Shown here: piece after piece, positions 8,055 to 16,759 of the stretch
How positions within the stretch are numbered: position 1 is the first letter of the stretch
Layout: each line of letters opens with the position of its first letter
Assembly (NCBI RefSeq): GCF_000409775.1
Contig: NZ_KE332388.1
Coordinates: 554,960 to 618,959, forward strand
Reading direction: 5' to 3'
DNA: 64,000 nucleotides
From: Litchfieldella anticariensis FP35 = DSM 16096
GTDB taxonomy: Bacteria > Pseudomonadota > Gammaproteobacteria > Pseudomonadales > Halomonadaceae
Translations under genes and position numbers: made by a program
Notes under the pieces: model-generated
Told to the model about the DNA's origin: nothing
The model's input: the letters and a program-made list of their open reading frames with translations, nothing else
The model's database searches: none

Positions 8055-10151
8055 ATGAAAAAGACACTGTCCCTCGGCCTCGCCGTCGTCGCCGGTTCAG
8101 CGACGATGGCGCTGCAAGCCCAGGAAGAACAGGACACCATGGTGGTGGTCGGCTCGCGCACACCGACCCAGATCAGCCAGATCCCGGGCGCTGTGTGGGT
8201 AATCGAAAAAGAGGACTTGCAACAGCAGATCGAAACCGGCGCCGATCTCAAGACTGCCCTGGGCAAGCTGGTACCGGGGCTCGACATGGCTCCCCAGGGG
8301 CGTACCAACTATGGCCAGAACCTGCGTGGTCGTAGCGTCCAAGTACTGATCGACGGCGTATCGCTCAATAGCTCACGCGGTCTCTCCCGTCAGTTCGACT
8401 CCATCGACCCCTTCAATATCGAACGCATCGAAGTGCTCTCCGGCGCCAGCAGCCTATATGGCGGCGGCGCCACTGGCGGCATCATCAACATCATCACCAG
8501 AAAGGGTGATGTCGGCGGCCCCAACTGGCGCACCGAAGCCGGGGTTACCACGGGTTTCAATGACAGCAATGACCTCGATAAGCGCGTCGCTCAATCGATC
8601 AGCGGAGGCAGCGAACGGGTACAGGGCTATCTTGGCGTTGCCTACCAGGACAACGGTCGCCAATTCGATGCCAATGGCGACGAGATATTTCCGGATATCG
8701 CCCAAACCGACCTGCAGGACAACCGCAGTATCGACGTGCTCGGCAACCTGACCTTCAACCTGGATGCCGACCAGACCCTCGAACTCGGCGCCCAGCTCTA
8801 TCGCTCCGGTTACGAAGGCGATCGCGGCGTCTACTTCCCCAACCTGGACGCCCCCACGCCCGACCTGAACGATGCTGAAATCCGCGACGGCTATCGCTCG
8901 GATCGCGATCCGGCCACCGACCGCAAGACGGTCAATGCGCAATACCATCACGGCAACCTGTTGAGTCAGGACTTCTATCTCCAGGTCTTCCACCGCGAGG
9001 AAGAATCCAGCTTCCAGGCCTTCCCTTATCCCGTCACTGATGGCTCCGAATTCCGCGCCTCCAAACAGAACACTAAGCTCAGCGGGATCAAGGCGCTGTT
9101 CGATGCCCAATTGAGCGACAGCATCGGTCTCACCTACGGCCTGGACCTGGATCGCGAAAAATTCGACGCCAGCCAGATGATCTTCGACAAGGCCGTGTCC
9201 GATGCGAGTGGCGGCCTGGTGCAGGAGCGGGCCAGTGTCGAGCCACGCTACCCCGGCTATCAGGTCGATGGCATCGCTGCCTTCGCCCAAGGCAAGTGGC
9301 AGGTGACCGATGGCCTGCAGCTCTCCGTCGGAGCGCGCCGCCAGCATACTGACGTCGAGGTCGACGATTTCAAGGGCATCCCCGGTGGCGAGAACGACTA
9401 CGATGCCACTCTGCTCAATGCCGGTGCCCTTTATGACTACGGCAATGGCCACCAGAACTGGCTGCAATTCAGCCAGGGCTTCGAACTGCCCGACCCGGCC
9501 AAGTACTATGGCAAGAGCGCCGACATCAGCGTTGCCGAAAACCCGCTGTCCGCCATCGAGACCGATCAGGTCGAGCTCGGTTGGCGCTATCGTGGCGGTG
9601 ACTGGCTGACCCAGGCGGCGATCTACTACTCCTGGTCCGACAAGGCGGTGGAGAATGCCGAGGACCTGAGTGTGACGGTGGTCGACGAGAAAAAGCGCGA
9701 CTACGGTTTCGAAGGCGCCCTGACCCGTTACTTCGACAATGGCATCGAGGCCGGCGGCACCCTTCATCTGGTACGCTCCGATCAGGAAAACGACGAAGGT
9801 GAGTGGGAAAAGCGTGATGCTCGCTATGCCTCGCTGTCCTCGGCCACTGCTTTCGTCGGCTGGACCGATTACATTCGCTCGGCACGCCTGCAGACCAACC
9901 ATGTCTTCAACCTGGAGGACGATAACGACCGCCAGATCGATGGCTTTACCACTCTGGATCTGCTGGCGAGCCAACGGACCGACTTTGGCAAGTTCAGCCT
10001 AGGGGTGCAGAACCTATTGAATGAGCAGTACTCCACCGTATGGGGCCAGCGCGCGGCAATGTTCTATTCCCCCTACTACGGCCCGGGATATCTCTACGAC
10101 TATCAGGGCCGCGGCCGCACCTACACCCTGACCTGGTCTGTCGACTACTGA
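8055..10151 (+). CDS. iutA: TonB-dependent ferric aerobactin-type receptor (IutA family)
   Basis: A 698-residue outer-membrane receptor with signal peptide (cleavage after about residue 22). The plug shows PGLDMAPQGRTNYGQNLRGR, DGVSLNSSRGLSRQFDSI and SSLYGGGATGGIINIITRKG, and the C-terminus runs TVWGQRAAMFYSPYYGPG before YLYDYQGRGRTY and a final aromatic residue; all these blocks follow IutA closely. IutA takes up the hydroxamate-citrate siderophore aerobactin, powered by TonB. The window has no aerobactin synthesis genes (no iucB/iucD), so this is probably uptake of siderophores made by others, or the receptor takes a related citrate siderophore. An AraC-type regulator follows 74 bases downstream. 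Confidence 0.88.
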   Translation: MKKTLSLGLAVVAGSATMALQAQEEQDTMVVVGSRTPTQISQIPGAVWVIEKEDLQQQIETGADLKTALGKLVPGLDMAPQGRTNYGQNLRGRSVQVLIDGVSLNSSRGLSRQFDSIDPFNIERIEVLSGASSLYGGGATGGIINIITRKGDVGGPNWRTEAGVTTGFNDSNDLDKRVAQSISGGSERVQGYLGVAYQDNGRQFDANGDEIFPDIAQTDLQDNRSIDVLGNLTFNLDADQTLELGAQLYRSGYEGDRGVYFPNLDAPTPDLNDAEIRDGYRSDRDPATDRKTVNAQYHHGNLLSQDFYLQVFHREEESSFQAFPYPVTDGSEFRASKQNTKLSGIKALFDAQLSDSIGLTYGLDLDREKFDASQMIFDKAVSDASGGLVQERASVEPRYPGYQVDGIAAFAQGKWQVTDGLQLSVGARRQHTDVEVDDFKGIPGGENDYDATLLNAGALYDYGNGHQNWLQFSQGFELPDPAKYYGKSADISVAENPLSAIETDQVELGWRYRGGDWLTQAAIYYSWSDKAVENAEDLSVTVVDEKKRDYGFEGALTRYFDNGIEAGGTLHLVRSDQENDEGEWEKRDARYASLSSATAFVGWTDYIRSARLQTNHVFNLEDDNDRQIDGFTTLDLLASQRTDFGKFSLGVQNLLNEQYSTVWGQRAAMFYSPYYGPGYLYDYQGRGRTYTLTWSVDY

Positions 10152-10225
10152 GTCATCTTACTCGCGATATGCTCGCACCTTTCACGCCTATCCTCGCGAT
10201 GGGCGTTTTTCAAGGTTGCCCCGTC

Positions 10226-11221
10226 ATGCCAACACCACATCGTTATTCGGTCGCTGATTTTCGGAACTTCGGCCAGCACTATGGCATCGACTATCGATTT
10301 CCCATGCTGGGCTCCCGCTCGCAAGGCCCGCAGGAGCGCCACGCCGTGGTGCAGGGGCAAGTGGAGGAACTCGAATTGCGCCCCGGCATCAGGCTGACCA
10401 CGTCGGACCTCGAGATATTGCAGCACTACGAATCCACCTCGCTGCTGCCATCGCCACTCTTTATCGTCGTCATCCTGCAAGGCAAGGTTCGGATCAGGCT
10501 CGGTCACCAGGAGGTGGAACTGACGGAGGGCATGGCAACGAGTACCCGTTTCCACGACAGTCTGGCACTGAACGCGTATCAAGTGCCGGGGCAACGGCTG
10601 AGAACGCTGAACCTTTCACTGAGTCCCGACGCGCTGAAAGAACAGGCGGCACACGATACGGCACTGACGACACTGTTAGATGCTCCCCCGGCGTTGCTGC
10701 ACAAGTGGCACCTGCCCGGCTATCTACTCCCTTCGCTGGAGGACGGCTTGAGCAACGGCTGGCAAGGACACCGACGCCAACTGCTTTGGGAAGGGCTCGC
10801 ACTACAGCTCCTGGCCCATGGCGCACCTGGCCCTATGCAGCAGCACTCCGCCACGGAGGGGATTCTGCTCCCTGGGGAACGCCAACGCCTGGAAGCCGTA
10901 CGCCATCAACTGCACGACGATCCCGCCAAGAATCACTCCCTGCAAAGCTTGGCCCAACTGGCTTCCATGAGCTCCAGCAGCCTGCGCAGCAAGTTCCGCG
11001 CCGCTTACGGACAGTCGGTTTTCGACTACCTTCGCGACCGTCGACTGTCACTGGCCCGAGAGCTTTTGCTTGAGGGCTTCAGCGTCCAACAAGCCGCTCA
11101 TTTCTGTGGCTATCGTCACGCCACCAACTTTGCCACTGCTTTCCGGCGCCGCTTTGGCATCGCACCGAGCGATTCAAGGGGACAACGAGCCGATGGTTTT
11201 CGGATAGAACCTGAGATTTAG
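10226..11221 (+). CDS. AraC-family regulator of siderophore uptake (PchR-like)
   Basis: The start is placed at the ATG giving MPTPHRYSVADF; upstream ATGs at 10169 and 10199 would add residues without a better ribosome site. The 331-residue protein has an N-terminal sensing half and a C-terminal AraC/XylS DNA-binding domain with two helix-turn-helix units (NHSLQSLAQLASMSSSSLRS and FSVQQAAHFCGYRHATNFAT). This layout is that of PchR/YbtA-type regulators, which sense the ferric siderophore and activate the matching receptor gene. Its place between two receptor genes suggests it activates iutA, the fhuA-like gene, or both. Confidence 0.8.
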   Translation: MPTPHRYSVADFRNFGQHYGIDYRFPMLGSRSQGPQERHAVVQGQVEELELRPGIRLTTSDLEILQHYESTSLLPSPLFIVVILQGKVRIRLGHQEVELTEGMATSTRFHDSLALNAYQVPGQRLRTLNLSLSPDALKEQAAHDTALTTLLDAPPALLHKWHLPGYLLPSLEDGLSNGWQGHRRQLLWEGLALQLLAHGAPGPMQQHSATEGILLPGERQRLEAVRHQLHDDPAKNHSLQSLAQLASMSSSSLRSKFRAAYGQSVFDYLRDRRLSLARELLLEGFSVQQAAHFCGYRHATNFATAFRRRFGIAPSDSRGQRADGFRIEPEI

Positions 11222-11291
11222 GGAGCCCCAGCCTGTTTGGCACGATGCATAGGTTTCCTGTCACTGGGCATAGCCTGACAACACATCAAGA

Positions 11292-11312
11292 ATGTAATAA
11301 TTCTCATTACCA
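11292..11312. promoter_or_regulatory. Fur-box-like site upstream of the fhuA-like receptor
   Basis: ATAATTCTCATTACC within this stretch matches the consensus core at 11 of 15 positions, 40-60 bases before the start of a TonB siderophore receptor. Repression by Fe(II)-Fur is the likely role. Confidence 0.6.
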
Positions 11313-11350
11313 TAAATATCAATGTGTCGTTCGTCAGGAACTACCCACCC

Positions 11351-13444
11351 ATGCCTTCAAGACATCCCCTTTGTTTCAGTATCGCCATCATGGCGGGCAG
11401 CACCTTGGTTCCCACCTGGGCAGCTGAGGACGCTCAAGACACACAACTGTCGACCCTGACCATCACCGCCCAGCAGGCGGCAACCAAAGTCGAGACGCCA
11501 TTCATCGAAACACCGCAATCGATCTCGGTGATCACCGACGAACAGATCGAGGAACAGGGCTCGCAGACCGTCCAGCAAGCAACCCGCTATACGCCCGGGG
11601 TCTTCAGCAACCAGATCGGTGCCTCCAAGCGCTACGACTATCTGGTGCTGCGAGGCTTCGCCGATGGCAGCATCGACAATATCTACCTCGATGGCCTCAA
11701 GGTATTGGGCGATAGCGGCACCTTCACGTCCCTGCAGATCGATCCCTACTTTCTCAAGCGCATCGAGGTGGTCAAGGGGCCCTCATCGGTACTCTATGGC
11801 CGTGCGTCTCCTGGTGGGTTGGTCGCCCTGACCAGCAAGCAGCCACTGTTCGAGCGTTACCGCCAGGTACAAGCCACTATCGGAACCCAAGGTCAGCGTA
11901 GTACCGGTTTCGACTTCAGTGGCCAGGTTGGCGATAGTGGACGCATGGCCTATCGCCTTACCGGCCTGGCTCAGCAATCCGACACCCAATTCGACCATCT
12001 CGAGGAAGAGCGCTATGCCATCGCGCCGTCGTTCACCGTCGACCTGAGCGATGCTACCAGCCTGACGCTGCAAGCCTATCTGCAGAAGGATCCCGAAGGT
12101 GGCTCGCACAGCGGTTTGCCGGCCGAAGGCACGCTTTTCCCGCGTAATGGCCGCAAGATTTCCCGTCACTTCTTCGAGGGCGAACCGGACTTCGAGACGT
12201 TCGATCGTTCCCAGGTGATGCTCGGTTACCAGTTGGAGCACACCTTCAACGACACCTGGTCGGCACGCCAGAACTTCCGTTATCTGAACGCTGAGGTCGA
12301 ACTCGACCAAGTCTATGCCTACGGCTGGGCTTCCGAGACCGAGCTCAACCGTTACTATTCCGGCGCCGACGAAACCCTGGATGCCTATGCGGTCGACAAC
12401 CAGTTGCGAGCGGATTTCGCGACTGGCGCGGCGGACCACACCATGCTGTTCGGTGTCGACTACCAGCGTCGCAAGGCCGATGTCGATTGGTTCTCCGGTA
12501 CCTTCCCGCCCATCGATGCCTTCGATCCCGAATACGGGGCCGAACCGCTCAGTATCGTGCAGACCAACCAGGACCGTCGTCGCCTGGAGCAGACCGGCGT
12601 CTATGTGCAGGATCAGATCGCCTTGGGCAACTGGCGCCTGACGCTGGGAGGCCGTCAGGATTGGGTCGAGCTATCCACGACCGACCGCGAGAGCGGCACG
12701 GGCACGGAGGGGGATTGGAGTAAGTTCAGTGGCCGTGCCGGCTTGCTCTATCTCTTCGATAACGGTGTCGCTCTCTACCTGAGCTATTCCGAGTCGTTCA
12801 ACCCCAACAGCTATGCGGATCAGGATGGCAACCTGCTCGAACTCACCGAGGGCAGTCAGTACGAGTTGGGGCTGAAGTACCAGCCACCGGGCAGCGAGAA
12901 TCAGTTCACCGCGGCACTGTTTCATATCGATCAGGAGAACGTCGCTACCAAGCGCCCTGCCGAACCCTTCTACCGCCCGGTTGGTGCGATTCGGTCACAA
13001 GGCCTGGAGTTAGAAGCCAGGATGCGGATCACCGATGCCTTCCACCTGCTGGCCGGCTACACCTACACCGATATCCGCTACCATCGTGCGGAAGACGGCA
13101 CCCAAGGCAATGACACCAACATGGCACCACGCCACTTGGCGTCGCTTTGGGGCAATTACGCATTCGGCTCTGGGGCGCTACGTGGCGTTACGCTAGGTGG
13201 TGGCGTGCGCTATGTAGGTGAGAGCTGGGCAGACAAGGAGAACACGCTGCGTGTTCCTGCCTATACGCTGGTCGATGCCAGCCTGGGCTTGGATCTGAGC
13301 CGCTTCGGCCTCACTGGCATGGAAGCGCGGATCAACGCCAACAACCTGCTCGACAAGGAGTACATCGCGTCCTGCTACGACCTCGATTTCTGCTACTTCG
13401 GCGAGGAACGCAATGTTACCGCCACCTTGAGCTACGAGTTCTAG
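11351..13444 (+). CDS. TonB-dependent hydroxamate siderophore receptor (FhuA/FoxA family)
   Basis: A 697-residue receptor. The ATG chosen gives a signal peptide ending near PTWAAED and has AGGA about twelve bases upstream; a GTG nine codons earlier is possible. The plug holds ETPQSISVITDEQIEEQG, RYTPGVFSNQIGASKRYDY, LRGF and RIEVVKGPSSVLYGRASPGG, and the C-terminus has the two cysteines (SCYDLDFCYFGEERNVTA) and terminal Phe typical of the FhuA/FoxA group. It would import ferrichrome- or ferrioxamine-type complexes. fhuF follows in the same direction, and fhuCDB beyond the inverted sodA, so the locus has all parts of a hydroxamate uptake route. Confidence 0.88.
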   Translation: MPSRHPLCFSIAIMAGSTLVPTWAAEDAQDTQLSTLTITAQQAATKVETPFIETPQSISVITDEQIEEQGSQTVQQATRYTPGVFSNQIGASKRYDYLVLRGFADGSIDNIYLDGLKVLGDSGTFTSLQIDPYFLKRIEVVKGPSSVLYGRASPGGLVALTSKQPLFERYRQVQATIGTQGQRSTGFDFSGQVGDSGRMAYRLTGLAQQSDTQFDHLEEERYAIAPSFTVDLSDATSLTLQAYLQKDPEGGSHSGLPAEGTLFPRNGRKISRHFFEGEPDFETFDRSQVMLGYQLEHTFNDTWSARQNFRYLNAEVELDQVYAYGWASETELNRYYSGADETLDAYAVDNQLRADFATGAADHTMLFGVDYQRRKADVDWFSGTFPPIDAFDPEYGAEPLSIVQTNQDRRRLEQTGVYVQDQIALGNWRLTLGGRQDWVELSTTDRESGTGTEGDWSKFSGRAGLLYLFDNGVALYLSYSESFNPNSYADQDGNLLELTEGSQYELGLKYQPPGSENQFTAALFHIDQENVATKRPAEPFYRPVGAIRSQGLELEARMRITDAFHLLAGYTYTDIRYHRAEDGTQGNDTNMAPRHLASLWGNYAFGSGALRGVTLGGGVRYVGESWADKENTLRVPAYTLVDASLGLDLSRFGLTGMEARINANNLLDKEYIASCYDLDFCYFGEERNVTATLSYEF

Positions 13445-13454
13445 GCAACTCCTT

Positions 13455-14180
13455 GTGTCACTCGCCCAGCTCTATATCGGCCCTATGGAAGCGCTGATTC
13501 CGCCACTGCTGTCGGAGGCACCCGCCCGCGCCCTGCCGGCAACCGAGCTGCTGGTAGCGGATCGCCTAAATGAACTGCTCGATCGATTTGCCGCCCAGTA
13601 TCAACACGGTGACCGGCGAGCCGTTGCCTCGTTATGGTCGAAGTGGCATTTCAACGCCTTGCTTGCCCCCGCGCTGGCCGCCAACCTGCTGCTCGAACGC
13701 GATCTGCCGCTGACACTCGACCAAGTGCAAGTGATCCTGACCCCTGAAGGACGTACCGAGCGACTGTGTCTGGAGAATGAGGGCACGCCCCTCGCCTCGC
13801 TCGGGGCCTTTACGCGCTTTACCACCTTGCTGGATCGACATCTGGCGCCGCTGATCGAGATGCTGGCCTCCCTTTCCGGGGCTTCCCCCAGGGTTTTCTG
13901 GAGCAACGTCGGCAATGTCTTCGAGTATTTCGTCAGTGCCGTCGACCAACATCCGATGGCCAGCCCCGGCACGGGCGAAGAGGCACGCCTGCTATTGGAA
14001 AGTCGCCAATACCCGGACGGTCGACGCAACCCCCTGTACCGACCGGTGCGTTACATCGAGTCGCAACATAGCGAGGTACAGCGTGTCCGCAAGCTATGCT
14101 GCCTGCGTTATCTGCTGCCAGAACTGGGCTATTGCGGCAATTGCCCACTGGAGGGGTGCGACAGGAGAGTGAGGAGATAA
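13455..14180 (+). CDS. fhuF: FhuF-like ferric siderophore reductase
   Basis: A 241-residue cytoplasmic iron-sulfur protein that reduces ferric hydroxamate complexes to release iron. The C-terminus has the diagnostic FhuF cluster motif: two adjacent cysteines, ten residues, then Cys-x-x-Cys (LCCLRYLLPELGYCGNC), with a further Cys nearby. The start is GTG ten bases after the receptor's stop; an ATG ten codons later (13485) is an alternative. It is co-directional with the FhuA-like receptor and likely in its operon. Confidence 0.88.
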   Translation: MSLAQLYIGPMEALIPPLLSEAPARALPATELLVADRLNELLDRFAAQYQHGDRRAVASLWSKWHFNALLAPALAANLLLERDLPLTLDQVQVILTPEGRTERLCLENEGTPLASLGAFTRFTTLLDRHLAPLIEMLASLSGASPRVFWSNVGNVFEYFVSAVDQHPMASPGTGEEARLLLESRQYPDGRRNPLYRPVRYIESQHSEVQRVRKLCCLRYLLPELGYCGNCPLEGCDRRVRR

Positions 14181-14183
14181 CAG

Positions 14184-14207
14184 GCCGCGGCCACCACAGG
14201 CCGCGGC
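14184..14207. terminator. Hairpin between convergent fhuF and sodA
   Basis: Arms GCCGCGGCC and GGCCGCGGC with a six-base loop lie between the two convergent stop codons. There is no T-run, so it may work as a bidirectional barrier rather than a classical intrinsic terminator. Confidence 0.6.
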
Positions 14208-14217
14208 AAGTAGAAAA

Positions 14218-14829
14218 TCAGGACATGGCATCCTGGTAGCGACGTTCGACATCGTCCCAATTGATCACGTTATAAAAAGCCTGGACGTAGTCGGGGCGCT
14301 TGTTCTGATACTTCAGGTAATAGGCATGTTCCCAGACGTCCAATCCGAGAACGGGTGTATTGCCATGCATTAATGGGCTGTCCTGGTTCAGCGTATTCTC
14401 GACCACCAGCTTCTTCCCCGGTGTCACGCTCAGCCATGCCCAGCCACTGCCGAAGCGGCCCAAGGCTGCCTTGGTGAAGGCTTCCTGGAAGGCCTCGTAG
14501 CCACCCAGCTCGCTATCGATGGCGGAAGCGACCTTGCCTTGTGGTTTACCACCGCCATTTGGCGACATCATCTGCCAGAACTTCGAATGGTTGGAGTGGC
14601 CCCCCCCGTTATTGATGACCGCCTGGCGCTTGCCTTCGGGCACACGATCGAGATTGGCGATCACCTCATCGACCGGCACTTCCTCGAGCCCGGTTCCCTC
14701 AAGCGCGGCATTGAGGTTGTTGACGTAGGTCTGATGATGCCGGGAGTGGTGGATCTCCATGGTCATGGCATCGATGTGTGGCTCCAGGGCGTCATAGCCA
14801 TACGGTAAGTCGGGTAGTGTATGCGGCAT
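14218..14829 (-). CDS. sodA: Superoxide dismutase, Mn/Fe type
   Basis: A 203-residue enzyme that converts superoxide to hydrogen peroxide and oxygen. The four metal ligands are visible: His27 (MEIHHSRHH), His81 ([10 protein letters not shown]), Asp164 and His168 (LDVWEHAYY). The overall sequence with [14 protein letters not shown] is more like the Mn-type than the Fe-type, but metal choice cannot be settled by eye. It is encoded divergently from fhuC, with two Fur-box-like sequences between, so induction under iron limitation (when the iron enzyme is short) is likely, as known for E. coli sodA. Confidence 0.95.
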   Translation of the reverse strand: MPHTLPDLPYGYDALEPHIDAMTMEIHHSRHHQTYVNNLNAALEGTGLEEVPVDEVIANLDRVPEGKRQAVINNGGGHSNHSKFWQMMSPNGGGKPQGKVASAIDSELGGYEAFQEAFTKAALGRFGSGWAWLSVTPGKKLVVENTLNQDSPLMHGNTPVLGLDVWEHAYYLKYQNKRPDYVQAFYNVINWDDVERRYQDAMS

Positions 14830-14916
14830 AATGACTCCTCCGTGAATGAAACGAATGGGGAACTATCCCCCTTACCTCACCGAGTAAGGATGGCAGAGCC
14901 TGGTAAATAACGCTAA

Positions 14917-14935
14917 TGCAAATCGCTATCATCTT
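14917..14935. promoter_or_regulatory. Fur-box-like site, sodA side of the sodA/fhuC promoter region
   Basis: TGCAAATCGCTATCATCTT. The TGCAAAT...TATCAT pattern recurs in the Fur-like sites before the siderophore exporter/ATPase genes and the receptor at 25911, which supports a common regulator. Confidence 0.6.
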
Positions 14936-14973
14936 ATATAGGCTCAGGTTATTAGTGCCGCCGAAACAACATT

Positions 14974-14990
14974 GATAACAATTCTTATTT
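14974..14990. promoter_or_regulatory. Fur-box-like site, fhuC side
   Basis: GATAACAATTCTTATTT. Its reverse complement reappears with one mismatch (16 of 17) at 22146-22162 before the TRAP transporter genes. Confidence 0.6.
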
Positions 14991-15092
14991 GTTTTAGTCT
15001 TCCCGCCTACGGCATGCCCCGCGTTTGCCGGCAAACATAACGCCTTTTTCCTACTCAGGATCGCCATCATCGTGGCGATGCGGAGCCCGATC

Positions 15093-15860
15093 ATGTTCGA
15101 TGTCGATGCCGCTACCTTCGAGGTCAACGGCAAATGTCTACTGCAACCGACCAGCCTGAGCTTCGACGAGGGACAGGTCCATGGTTTGATCGGCCATAAC
15201 GGCTCCGGTAAATCGACCCTGCTCAAGCTATTGGCACAACAGCAGCCTCCCACCCAAGGGGAGATCCGCTTCGATGGTCGACCGCTATCCGCGTGGGGCG
15301 GTCGTGAATTCGCCCGTCAAGTGGCCTATCTGCCCCAGCATCTGCCCAGTGCCGAGAATCTGACCGGACGCGAGCTGGTCGACTTTGGCCGCTACCCATG
15401 GCATGGACTGCTGGGGCGTCATACTCGTGAGGATCGACTGCAGGTCGAGCGTGCCATCGAGTTGACTCATACCCAGACATTCGCCGACCGACTGGTCGAC
15501 ACCCTGTCCGGTGGCGAGCGCCAACGCGTGTGGCTGGCCATGCTGCTGGCCCAAGGTAGTCGTTTCCTGTTGCTCGACGAGCCCTTGGCAGCACTGGATA
15601 TCGCTCATCAGGTGGAAGTACTGGCCCTGATACGCAAGCTATGCCGTGAATTGGGTCTTGGCGTGGTGATCGTATTGCATGACGTGAACATGGCGGCACG
15701 CTACTGCGATCAACTGGTGGCCCTGCACAGCGGCCACCTACTCGCCCGCGGTACGCCCGCCGAGATGATGGACGGCGTCACCCTGGAAGCCATCTATGGC
15801 ATTCCCATGCAAGTCATGACGCATCCTGGTGGCGAGCATCCCATCGCTGTAGTGAACTGA
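15093..15860 (+). CDS. fhuC: Ferric hydroxamate ABC transporter, ATPase FhuC
   Basis: A 255-residue ATPase of the FecE/FhuC family. The start is set at the ATG preceded by CGGAG seven bases upstream; GTG 15072 and ATG 15078 are poorer. Walker A (GHNGSGKST), the signature LSGGERQRVWLA and Walker B (FLLLDEP) are intact. It couples ATP hydrolysis to iron-siderophore import through FhuB. Its stop overlaps the next start (TGATG), so fhuC, fhuD and fhuB form one operon. Confidence 0.9.
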   Translation: MFDVDAATFEVNGKCLLQPTSLSFDEGQVHGLIGHNGSGKSTLLKLLAQQQPPTQGEIRFDGRPLSAWGGREFARQVAYLPQHLPSAENLTGRELVDFGRYPWHGLLGRHTREDRLQVERAIELTHTQTFADRLVDTLSGGERQRVWLAMLLAQGSRFLLLDEPLAALDIAHQVEVLALIRKLCRELGLGVVIVLHDVNMAARYCDQLVALHSGHLLARGTPAEMMDGVTLEAIYGIPMQVMTHPGGEHPIAVVN

Positions 15861-16759
15861 TGACCGACGCCTACCCCATGTTCCGACATATTGCCTCGAC
15901 ACACTTCTTGGCAGGCCTTGCCTTGCTGTTGCTGCTTGCGCCTACACATGCCTTGCGTGCCGATACACCGGCTATCGCCACACTGGACTGGACCATTGCC
16001 GAAACGCTCGTCGCTCTGGGTGTCGCACCTCAAGCCGTGGCCCAGACCGATGCCTACCGTGACTGGGTTGGCGAACCACCATTGCCGGCTTCGGTGACCG
16101 ATCTCGGTCTGCGCACGCAGCCCAATCTCGAACTGCTGGCAAGTCTCGAGCCCGAGCGTATCCTGATCTCGCCAATGTTCGCCAACCTGACACCTCGTCT
16201 GTCACGGATCGCGCCAGTAGAGAATCTGTCGCTCTATACGCCGGAGGGCGATACCTGGGAACAGATGGGCAAGTTGACGCGCCAGGTCGCGCAATTGGTC
16301 GGCCGCCCTCATGCCGGCGAGCGCTTGATCGCCGATGCCGAGGCCTACCTGGCATCGCTGCGCACAACACTGGACAGCAGCAACCATTCCCCTCTACTGA
16401 TCGTACAGTTCATGGACGAACGCCATGTGCGGGTGTTCGGCAACAACGGACTCTACCAAGCAGTACTCGACCGCTTGGGACTCGTGAATGCCTGGCAAGG
16501 CCAAACCAACGACTGGGGCTTCTCGCTGGTAGGAATCGAGGCGCTGGTCGACATCGAAGCCCGCTTGGTGGTCGTGGAACCTTATCCAGTGGGGGTGAAA
16601 GCCCAACTGGCCAACAGCGGGCTTTGGCAGCACCTGCCAAGTGTACGCGACGATACCCTGATCACCCTGCCGCCAGTGTGGAGCTTCGGCGCTCTGCCTT
16701 CGGCCAAGCGCTTCGCCACCGAGCTGGTCGCGGCCTTGGGGGGTAGCAATGGCAACTAG
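15860..16759 (+). CDS. fhuD: Ferric hydroxamate binding protein FhuD
   Basis: A 299-residue periplasmic binding protein with an N-terminal hydrophobic segment ([18 protein letters not shown]) for export. The mature part opens with [19 protein letters not shown] and later [14 protein letters not shown], the usual blocks of the FhuD/FecB class, which carry the ferric siderophore from the outer-membrane receptor to the permease. There is no lipobox cysteine. It overlaps fhuC at its start and fhuB at its end, indicating translational coupling. Confidence 0.88.
   Translation: MTDAYPMFRHIASTHFLAGLALLLLLAPTHALRADTPAIATLDWTIAETLVALGVAPQAVAQTDAYRDWVGEPPLPASVTDLGLRTQPNLELLASLEPERILISPMFANLTPRLSRIAPVENLSLYTPEGDTWEQMGKLTRQVAQLVGRPHAGERLIADAEAYLASLRTTLDSSNHSPLLIVQFMDERHVRVFGNNGLYQAVLDRLGLVNAWQGQTNDWGFSLVGIEALVDIEARLVVVEPYPVGVKAQLANSGLWQHLPSVRDDTLITLPPVWSFGALPSAKRFATELVAALGGSNGN

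Noticed and set aside
8454-9974. Long open frame of about 500 codons antisense to the iutA-like gene
   Set aside because: Mirror of a well-supported receptor gene with high GC third positions; the translation has no recognisable pattern and no ribosome site.
8055-10151. Local aerobactin synthesis
   Set aside because: No lysine hydroxylase or acetyltransferase gene (iucD, iucB) is present; the IutA-like receptor alone does not indicate production.
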